64,000 nucleotides of DNA from Mesostigma viride. Lineage: Eukaryota; Streptophyta; Mesostigmatophyceae; Mesostigmatales; Mesostigmataceae. The DNA lies in assembly GCA_009746045.1 (NCBI GenBank), contig RPFO01000041.1:6075323-6139322 (forward strand). The letters run 5' to 3'. Below, in pieces: positions 8,597 to 16,802 of this stretch; within the stretch, counting starts at the first letter, position 1, and each line of letters begins with the position of its first letter. The notes beneath the pieces are model-generated. The model did not search any database, had not been told where the DNA came from, and was given only the letters and a program-made list of their open reading frames with translations. The translations under genes and the position numbers were made by a program.

Positions 8597-8606
8597 TTAT
8601 CATTGT

Positions 8607-8688
8607 AGTTAACGTAAAGGATTTACGTTAGATGGATAGAGATTGTTACGCTCTTTCCAACGGCACCTTGAACGCCTCATTTGGTTAA
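8607..8688 (+). repeat. RT-A 5' LTR, first part
   Basis: The first 82 bp of the LTR, starting AGTTAACGTAAAGG. Close to the terminus are inverted arms TAACGTAAA and TTTACGTTA with a 3-bp spacer. It is cut at TTAA (8685-8688) by PB-1 and resumes at 11331. Confidence 0.85.
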
Positions 8689-11326
8689 GGGGACGTGGCG
8701 CGCCGAATATTTTCCGCGCGAAAAAATTCGCGGCACCGGCCGTACCGTGAAAAGTGGGTGCTCCGTGCGCGCACCACTTGCGGAAGTGGCCATGGCGACT
8801 GCGTTTAGGCGAAACTAGCAATGTAGGGCTAGAGAAATGCAAAAAAAATGCTTGGATGTTGAAGACGATGATTTAATGATGTTGGATTGCGGCGGCAAGT
8901 GGCTGGTTTACAATATCGCTGCTTTCTTTTACTGCCATCGGCATGGGGGGTAATCTGCATTTTTTGGTCGCCCGGAATAAAATAGAATTCGTGATTGCGG
9001 CAGTAAATTCTCAGTTTAGGGGGTCTTTTTGACCGTGAAGGATGAATTCATATCGGTAGCATCGAATTCTAAACCGAACGGGTGCTTTTTGCTACATTTT
9101 CGGCCATTCTCGGTAAGTATTTTTTCAGGCCTGCGCAGTGCATGTCGGAACCTTCCATGGAAGAACGGCCGTTGTTGCGCGCCTGGGCGAGGGATCTACG
9201 AGGGCAAGGTATAGATTTGTGGCGACTGTTATCTGCTATCAGTTCTTTCTTCGAAGAGCTCATCGTTCGAAGTTTTTTGCGTTCGTTTTGGTCAGTTTCC
9301 GCCAGTTAACTCTCCGTTGCTTGCCGTCGTGTTGACGAATACCTGGCAGCTTTAGCTTGTTTTCGTTGATGTCTCGATCAAATCCGCTTCAGTCTCAGCC
9401 GATAGATCCTAGGGAAGGCGTAAGGGATTTCATAGCACGTGTTCTGGCAAGGATGTTGTGCGTATGGACGCTTCTTGTTGTGTGATAGTGACGCACCCTT
9501 TCCTCGCAAGCATCACAGCGGTCAGAAGCTGAACGGCCGCCACTGGTTTCTTTGCATTTTATCGTGCAGGGGAGGAAGTGTTTTATCGACGATCATGTTG
9601 GAGATATTGCATTTGTGTGACTGCATGTAGATAGCTGCCATCATTGGTTTATTTGAGCTTTCCTTGTTATGATGATGTGACAAGACAGCAATGTTGCTGA
9701 GCCAACCATGGTTGACATGGTTGACTGCATGCAAGATTTGTATGCCATGATCTCCTTGGTTCCTTGCCCTCCATAGTTCCAGTTTGTTGCCCATGTCGGG
9801 TAGGGCAGTTAAGGAGTTGTTGCTGTGTTGGTAAGCTTGGTTGGCATAACCCTTACACTCTAACCTGGGAGAAACATAGAAAATGCTGGTAATGCATGTT
9901 AGTGCCATAATCATTATTGCTATTCACGTACTTATAAGTCTGGCCATGCTCGAGGGACGGTGAAGGAGTATGAGGTGCGTGGCCACCCCTTTGTACTTCA
10001 CAACATATTCAGCATGGATTTGATCCATGTTGATGGCATGTAAAGTGTGATTGTGTTTACTTGCTTTCTGAGTGGTCCTTAGCGCCTTGTCAGGTAGTGA
10101 GTGGTCGTCTAGGAAACCCATCACTGCGTGCCACAGTGACCCCCAACCTTGAGCATGTGTCGTCATCAGTGTGCTAGAGTTAATTATATGTGCTTTTGAT
10201 CATAGGTTTGCTGAGTTCTCGGCATGAAGTTTACAAGGTAACCTTGGGTAGAGTATAGTGTATGCTCTCTTGGCATGTATGCCTAGCGATCGTGTTGCTA
10301 TGCTTGCGATGGCAAGGTTGGCCATGCCGAGGGCAGGTGAGGGAAGATGTGGTGCCTAGCCGTTTGCTTATGTTTTGTGATCGAGTGGGGCATGCTTTCT
10401 GGCTTTTTGGATGAAAAAGAGCATGCCTAAGTGGCCATATACAAAGAAACCCCCCCTTATGTTCAGGTTTTAGCACGCATAATAACCTTATTACTTGAGC
10501 TAGACTTGTCGGAATGACCTGTGTTAAGGGTGGCTGCCACGACGTGATGCAAAGGGAGGGGCAGGGGGACGATGGGGAAGGTAGTAGTGATGATCAGAAT
10601 GATGTTGATGATATTCCTTGCCTTGCATGTGCGTCCCCGGATGAAATTGACGGTGTCCCTTTCCTGCTGTGCAGCGCATGCATTCGGGTGCAAGGGAGGA
10701 CTGCATGGGTGCTGCGCTGACCCCCCGTTGACTAAGGAGCCCAAGGGGGATTGGTTTTGCCCTGCCTGCCCCGTGCAGGATGCTTACAAGGGCTGATATA
10801 GTGACATTTTCTGTTTTAGCGGGCATTTTTCTGAAAACACGTCTGACGCAATAACTTGAGCTAGACTTGTCGGAATGACCTGGGACTTGGAACACTGCTG
10901 TCCCCCTGTTAGCCGGAATTTTTGTTGATTTTGTGGCCTTATCGGAAGTGTTTATGATATGTTTATTCCCAATGTCCGGTAAAAAATGACCTGTTTTGCG
11001 GGAAAATTAATAACTGTTCAAGGTTTTGCCGTTTCCATGATGTAAATAGCTCAGTAAGCTACAAACTCAGGGAACTATACGACCTTGATTTTTGGTAGCC
11101 AACAAATAAGTGCATTGGCTGGGGCATACCCAGCCCTGATTAGCGTCTTTTGCTACTTATAGCGCATTATTGGCGTATGTATGGGGGTAGTACCCCCAAC
11201 AAGTGCATGGACAACTCACTAGAGATGTTATTTAGTGCCCCCAATCATAATTCAGCATTGTGCAAATGAATTTCAAGTGATATTAGCATATGTCAGATTT
11301 CTTGGGTTTTGGGGTGCCACCTCCCC
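8689..11326 (+). mobile_element. PB-1, TTAA-target DNA element (piggyBac-like)
   Basis: A 2,638-bp insertion flanked by TTAA (8685-8688 and 11327-11330). The same LTR site is intact in the RT-A 3' LTR near 20018, giving a filled/empty pair. Ends are imperfect inverted repeats: GGGGACGTGGCGCGCC left, and GGGGAGGTGGCACCCC when the right end is read inverted. TTAA target use is the hallmark of piggyBac. A PHD/Cys-rich finger coding remnant near the right end fits the C-terminal Cys-rich domain of that family. I could not find an intact transposase; the middle is broken by stops. A second copy starts at 63535 with about 98% similarity. Confidence 0.7.
10605..10797 (+). pseudogene. Frameshifted PHD-finger coding remnant in PB-1
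   Basis: One frame encodes CLACASPDEIDGVPFLLCSAC; the next frame continues GGLHGCCADPP...DWFCPACP to a stop near 10797. Together they show the C4-H-C3 ligand pattern of a PHD zinc finger, with a one-base frame change between the second and third ligand pairs. A 29-bp direct repeat (ACTTGAGCTAGACTTGTCGG and on) lies on both sides, near 10493 and 10854. The finger may be the C-terminal domain of a degraded transposase. Confidence 0.55.
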
Positions 11327-11330
11327 TTAA

Positions 11331-11864
11331 GGAACGTAAAAGTTATGACGTTTCCTAGGCTGTGCCGACAGTACCCGGCGCGCCACTGTGGGCGCGTACG
11401 GACACAGGATGTACAAGTGTCACTTTGATAGTCCGCAGGACGTTGACAGGACTTGTACAGGACTTGATGGTCAATTGATAGGTAGGCGTGCTGTAGCGCG
11501 CCAGGACCTATGAGACAATTGATGCTGAGTAGTGTACGGATAGGTCCACAGGACTAGCCGTATGGACAATTGATAGATCTGCGCGCCAAAGGCGTGCCAG
11601 AGTCTGTGTAATCAATTGATTGACAGTTCAGCTGTGACAGTACAGCTGAATACTTGGACGCGTCCCTAACAACCTATATGTGTGACTTGGTCGCACCGGG
11701 ACGCTAGTTCTTGCGTGCACGTTCTCTTGGCACTGCGACCCTGTCGTCTGTGCTGCGTGCAGTCTTGGAAGTGACGTGACTTACGTCTGTGTTTCCTGTT
11801 ATTAATAAAGGCAACTTCCTGCAAGAACCATGGCGGAATTCGTGGCATTCTCACTCTTACAACT
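11331..11864 (+). repeat. RT-A 5' LTR, second part
   Basis: Continues the LTR to AACT at 11861-11864. It contains four CAATTGAT-type copies (near 11471, 11516, 11565 and 11611), probable regulatory repeats, a CCTATATGTG TATA-like stretch near 11673 and ATTAATAAAGG as a likely poly(A) signal near 11801. The sequence after the LTR is CGTATTACACGCC, not TGG, so the primer site is not the usual tRNA 3' end complement. Confidence 0.8.
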
Positions 11865-11888
11865 CGTATTACACGCCTCGTTAAAAAG

Positions 11889-12605
11889 ATGCCAAATTCT
11901 GAAGAATTCCGGATTCCCGGCGATGAGGAATTAGCCGCTCCGCCGGCTGATCCTTTGCCAAGACCGACTGCGCCGTCGTGGCAGCAATTGCTTGACGAAG
12001 TCACGATCTCGCTGGACGAACTTCATCGTCGGCAGCGCGCAGCTCATCCATTGCTCGGGGATAACCCCGAGGACCCCGATTTGCCGCAGCTGGTGCCGGC
12101 TATCCGCACGCCATTGGACACCATTCGCAACATTTTATCGACATTTACGGTCCAGGTGCGGGGAGGTTTGCGGTCGGTGAACGAGGTCACCACTGCCATT
12201 GAGGAGCTGGACAACGCCATCTCTTCACTCACCGGTTACCAGCGAAACTTACAAAACTGGGCATCGCTACGCACGGGGGGCGCGCCGGCGGTGTCGACAA
12301 ATTTATTTCAAGATCTCGCGTTGCTGTCGCTGCTCACACGCGGCGTACGCAGTCGCGAACGCCAGGTTCTTATTAACCTGGTGGCTTTTCTCGCATCTCT
12401 GCGAGAGTGGATTCCCGCAGGGTGGGAATTGTTATCCATTTTTACTCATCCTCTGCGCCTCGTCGCGCGTCGGGCGCGCGCAACATTCGCGACGGGAAGC
12501 ACACCGGTTTTAATCCATACCGGTGCAGGTCCGGCACACACGCCGGATATGGAGGACCCTGCGTATACATACGAGTACTGTGATTTCCGGGGCCTTGACT
12601 ACTAG
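11889..12605 (+). CDS. ORF0 of RT-A, 238 aa, unknown function
   Basis: An intact ORF between the 5' LTR and gag, where Ty1/copia elements normally have no gene. Acidic, Pro-rich N-terminus (MPNSEEFRIPGDEELAAPP), a long helical middle with SLTGYQRNLQNW and RERQVLINLVAFLASLREW, and a Tyr/Asp-rich C-terminus ending YEYCDFRGLDY. RT-D has a clear homologue at 42362-43147 sharing MPNS.EFR.P, SLTGYQRNL.NW and YCDFRGLD. RT-B, RT-E and RT-F hold more distant or broken candidates in the same position. Conservation between diverged elements indicates selection on the protein. No catalytic motif is visible; a structural or RNA-binding accessory to Gag is one possibility. Confidence 0.75.
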   Translation: MPNSEEFRIPGDEELAAPPADPLPRPTAPSWQQLLDEVTISLDELHRRQRAAHPLLGDNPEDPDLPQLVPAIRTPLDTIRNILSTFTVQVRGGLRSVNEVTTAIEELDNAISSLTGYQRNLQNWASLRTGGAPAVSTNLFQDLALLSLLTRGVRSRERQVLINLVAFLASLREWIPAGWELLSIFTHPLRLVARRARATFATGSTPVLIHTGAGPAHTPDMEDPAYTYEYCDFRGLDY

Positions 12606-12774
12606 GTCGGCCAATTTTCTTTTCCAGTACTCGTCGACATTTTTATCGAATTTTCGACGGCAATTCGCGGGGGCGGAGGCGACACCGGCGCAGGCGGCAG
12701 TTGTGACAATTTTGTACATACTTTGTTCTGCTGCTGTGCTGAGGTGTTTTTTTTTTAATAGCTTGTAGTGCAGA

Positions 12775-13887
12775 ATGGCAGACGGGCGCCGTAGCAAAGG
12801 TGCCCCAGCCAGTGGGAATAATGGTGGTGCTGGTAGTGGGACCGCTCACGTAGATGACGTGGGGGTTACCGGAGAGATTACCAACATTCATCACAATAAT
12901 AATAATGCACAAGCTGTTCATGGTTTTGACCTTACCACTCAGGGATTATTAATTGTAAATCAGCTGCAACCTGTGACATCTGACTCTAAGCCTAAGCAGG
13001 CTGAAGAGTTTGTAGAAGGGCTGGAAGGGTTTCCTAGTTTGTACGGGGGTACCAACTACTATCAGATCTGGATAGGCAGCAGCACGTTTGGCAAGTGCAC
13101 TGATCAGATCAAGGACCTAACCAGGGAATGTAAGAAGGCCAACAAGGCCTGGGCAGTGTATGTAGCTGAGCTGAAGGAGTTGCTTGAAGACCAGCGAAAG
13201 AAGGTCGGCATCCATTGGCAAGACAAGTATCAAGGGTGGGAGGTCAAGGGGGATCTCATCCAGAATTTCCTTAGCTATTGCAAAATGGTTGAGGAAGGCA
13301 GGGCCCACGGTTTCAACGTGGCAGATAACATAGCCCTGACCAACTGGTTGAAGGTCTCTGGGCTGGATAAGGCTACACGTGGCTCTTTAAAGGTCATGTG
13401 TGCCCCACACTCAACCCTCAAGGCCTACAAGGTCATAATCAAACAAGCACTCGAGGCAGAGGAGCTGTTTGAGGGTGGAGTGCCAGCAGTGAAGGCTACC
13501 CAGGCAGGTGGGCGTACCCAGGGTGGCTCCAAGACGTCTGAGGCTGACAGAAGCCAAGGAGGACGAGGGGGCAACCATAACAAGCGCAAGGGCGATCATT
13601 CACCCGACTCTGACAGGAGGTCACACTCCAAGTCGGTGTTCAGGCGGGTGGGTGGTAAGCCCAAGCAGGGCAACGCGCCTGACAACGGGGGAGGAGGCCA
13701 GGGCAAGTCAAAGATACAATGCTACCTGTGCAAGGGGTGGGGGCACATCAAGAAGGAGTGTCCCAGCTTCAAGAAGTCCCAGGGCCAGGGCAGCAACAAG
13801 AATAACAACAACAACAAGAAGAACAACAACAAGTCCCAGGGCCAGCCTTCAAAGGGCAGTCAGCAAGAAGACAACAAGGAGCAGTGA
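12775..13887 (+). CDS. gag: Gag of RT-A, 370 aa
   Basis: A copia-type capsid region (about residues 60-240) is followed by a basic Gly/Lys/Ser-rich linker. A single CCHC zinc knuckle, CYLCKGWGHIKKEC, lies around residue 320. The tail is an Asn/Lys-rich low-complexity stretch (NKNNNNNKKNNNK). The ATG at 12775 begins MADGRRSKG. The frame ends at TGA (13885-13887), and the same frame then stays open into pol, so readthrough or a recent nonsense mutation separates gag from pol. RT-D has a close homologue at 43277. Confidence 0.9.
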   Translation: MADGRRSKGAPASGNNGGAGSGTAHVDDVGVTGEITNIHHNNNNAQAVHGFDLTTQGLLIVNQLQPVTSDSKPKQAEEFVEGLEGFPSLYGGTNYYQIWIGSSTFGKCTDQIKDLTRECKKANKAWAVYVAELKELLEDQRKKVGIHWQDKYQGWEVKGDLIQNFLSYCKMVEEGRAHGFNVADNIALTNWLKVSGLDKATRGSLKVMCAPHSTLKAYKVIIKQALEAEELFEGGVPAVKATQAGGRTQGGSKTSEADRSQGGRGGNHNKRKGDHSPDSDRRSHSKSVFRRVGGKPKQGNAPDNGGGGQGKSKIQCYLCKGWGHIKKECPSFKKSQGQGSNKNNNNNKKNNNKSQGQPSKGSQQEDNKEQ

Positions 13888-16802
13888 CTGTCTGAGGCAA
13901 CCCCTACACACCTTAATTCACCCAGGGGGGAGGCCAGGTGCTCCAATGCAGACTTTATATCTGGGCAACAAGAGGGTGATCTCCAGGTTCAGGGTGGCCC
14001 CAGGTCACCTGGAGAGGTACAGGTTCCTATGAAGACGTCCTTGACAGCTGATGCAGCTGTAAGTATGTCTGACCCTATGCATCCTCGTGCTGGGCACGCG
14101 GGTGGACCTCTCATTTTGAGAGAAACCAATGTACAACCACAGAGGGGTGTGAAGGCCTCTGGTGGTATGCATGTGGTCCCTGCTGGCGGTCCAGGTGTTG
14201 GGCATGAGCAGGGTGACTCAGGCTCTGAGTCAGAACAGGATGGAAGTCAGCATGGTGATGCTGGACAACCTGACAGCACAGTCCTGACTGTGCCAGGGGG
14301 TGGTCCCACGCCGAATGGGGTAGTTTTTCGCGCATTTTGCAAGAAAAAAACGCTGTTTTCGACTTTCTGTTTCGAAATTTTTTCTGGCGATTTGAGAACG
14401 CCCGCAAAATTTTGCACAATTTCGCGTGATTTTCGCACAATTTTCGCACAATTTCACACAATTTCACACGATTTCACAGGATTTCGCATAATTTTACACG
14501 AAGGGTCTAGCTGCAGAGAGACCCTTTGAAAATTTTCGCATGAATTCACGCATTTTTTACATGTCGTAATTTTTTTACAATCGAACTTTTTTGCATGAAT
14601 TCGCACTTTTTTGGTCAGTTTTTGGTCAATTTCAGCAAAATTTTCAAGATTTCGCATGATTTTACACTTTTTTGGCCTGGTTTTGGTCGATTTCAGCAAA
14701 TTTTGCGCGATTTCGCACGATTTGCGAAGGGTCTAGCTGCAGAGAGACCCTTTCCGGCCGGCGGAAAATTCGCTCGGCTGCAAATTTTTCGGCAAGAATT
14801 TCGGCGCAATGTCCGTTTTTCGGACGATTGAAACTAGCGTTTTTTTCTTGCAAAAATCTACCCCATTCCGCGTGGGACCACCCCAGGGACTGCTTCCTCT
14901 GTGTACCAGGAGTTGGGTGCCCGAATCCACAACATGTTTGGGCATGCCACTTCTCTGTCAAACAACTTTGCCTTCCGTATGGGCAGGGCACCCCTTCTTA
15001 AGGCGTGTCAGCAAGCTGCCTCACGGTGTAAGTGCCAGTTGTCCTCCAACAAGCCCAGGAAATCACATGCCAAAGCTCTACCTCAGAGCATTGGTGATCT
15101 GCAGTGTGATATCCAACACATCAGGGGCATGCAACTGTTGGTGTGCGTGGACAGGTACACGAAATACAAGGTGCTAGAGCATTTACCTTCTATGAAGAAC
15201 AGGTACTTGCTGGCTGCCCTGCAGAATGTAAGAGCCAAGTTTCCTACCACAAGGATCCAGGTGGACATGCAGTTTCAGCATCTCAAGGGTGATCCTACCC
15301 TTCCTGAGTTGCTGGTTACACCTAGGGAGGCTCATGGGCAGCAGGGTGCTATCGAGAGGGCAATCCAGGAGGTCAAGAAATTGATCATCTCTGAAGACTG
15401 GGTACCCTTGTCTGCACCTGCACTTGTCAGGAGTGCATGGCTGAGGAACGTGGAGCAGCAGCTGAACAGCAGGGTTAACTTCTACTATGATGGAGTTGCT
15501 GTCAGCCCAATGGGTCTATATCATGGCCTGTGCCCACCACATGTGCTGGAGGGCTGGAAACATGCTGCACATGTCACCTTTGCCAAGCTGAGGGAGAAGG
15601 ACCGGGGTTGGAAGATGCTGGAGCCACAAGTGGGTCAGAAGGTCCTAGCTTGGAAGGAACCTAGCCTTTATGGCAAACGTGGTAGCTGGAGTCCTGGGGT
15701 GGTTACCCAGGTTGATGAAGCTAGCCACGCATGCTTGGTCAGCATAGAGGACGAACCAAAGCATGTACACCGGCTGAGTTGGTCATATGTCAAGCCTAAC
15801 CTGATGAATGAGGGCAGTCAGGCACAAGGCTCACAGGATCTGCAGGATTTTCAGGTCCCAAGTGACATCACTGACGCAACGACCACATCTGTTGCAGGGG
15901 AATCTGTCAGCCCTGGCCAGGTTGCAGAGGTACTTGTTGAACAGGCTGCAAGGTCAACAGCTGGGGAGTCAACTGTCAAGCCCAAGGCACTAACCAAGCC
16001 CAGGGGGACAAGTTTGGCTGGATTGATTGGGGCTCTACAAAGAGCCAAGAAGCAGCCCAAGGTAGCCAAGCTCAGGTGGCATGGCAATCTGGGGCTGGAC
16101 ACTGCCTTAGAGGTAGACACTAATTCTCAGGTTTCCATCATTGGGACCAGGGCTGCAGCAGGGTACAGCATGTCTGAACCCAGCTATCAGTTTGTGTCTG
16201 ACTTCAGTGGCGGGGTACACGTGAAGGTACTGGGTGAGGTATTCATTCCTATCCTTGGACAGGACACTGCCTTTTGTGTCTTGGAGGGCTATCAAGGACC
16301 TGCTCTTCTGGGGCAGAATTTCCTATGCCAGGATGGAGTAGTGATCACGTCCTCTCTCCTGACTAAGGAAGGGGCTGGTCAGGTCCCACTGATTAATTTC
16401 AGGACCACTCACCTATCACGTGCAGTAACCAGGTCGGTTAAGCGTGTGCAAGTGTGCCAGGGGCAGGAGCCCTTGGTTGATGACCTCATACTGCCAGCGG
16501 CTAGTCATCCAAGCAGTTTGGGCATTGGTCCTCACTCACTTGCTGGACACAGCCCTATCAACTACCAAGACCTGGTGAAGCTCATGTCCTCTCCCATTAT
16601 GTGTCCCCAGGTCACACTGGGTCTGATTAAATCTGGGGAGGACTGGATCTCCAAGAAATGCGTGGAACCTGTCAATGACCTGCCTCCTGCACGACGTCTA
16701 CTCAAGCTCAAGTTTGTCATCAAGATGAAGGAGGTGGACGGGGTCAAGGTACCACATGTCAGGCCAGTGCTGAATGAGTTCAAGGGTACTGGTGAGTGCA
16801 CT
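13888..16802 (+). CDS. pol: RT-A pol, N-terminal part: integrase then protease-like domain
   Basis: The frame continues from gag after one UGA, is interrupted by M1 (14299-14882), and resumes in phase once M1 and one CCAGGG copy are removed. An H-x4-H...C-x-C zinc region (IHNMFGH, CKCQ) lies near 14927-15052. An integrase core follows, with CDIQHI, VDMQF and AIERAIQEVKK supplying D, D and E. A linker then leads to a retropepsin-like domain: VDTNSQVSII (16113-16142) and ALLGQNFL. The usual DTG/DSG is DTN. The start of the reverse transcriptase (LKLKFVIKMKEVDG) precedes PAL at 16803. Integrase upstream of protease is opposite to Ty1/copia order. Confidence 0.85.
14299..14882. mobile_element. 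M1, TIR element (MITE-like) in RT-A
   Basis: A 584-bp insertion with 25-bp terminal inverted repeats starting GGTGGTCCCACGC, one mismatch, and a 6-bp target duplication CCAGGG (14293-14298, 14883-14888). Removing it restores the RT-A frame. Inside are two copies of a hairpin, AGGGTCT...AGACCCT, near 14504 and 14731, and an array of short CACAATTTCGC-type repeats (14410-14490). No coding capacity. The superfamily is uncertain because the GC-rich flanks allow other boundaries. Confidence 0.75.

Noticed and set aside
9114-9129. GTAAGTATTTTTTCAG, resembling a 16-base intron
   Set aside because: Donor and acceptor consensus overlap without room for a branch point, there is no coding sequence around it, and one flanking base differs in PB-2.
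13885-13887. Selenocysteine at the RT-A gag-pol UGA
   Set aside because: No reason to expect a selenoprotein at this junction and no SECIS-like structure was evident; readthrough or mutation is simpler.
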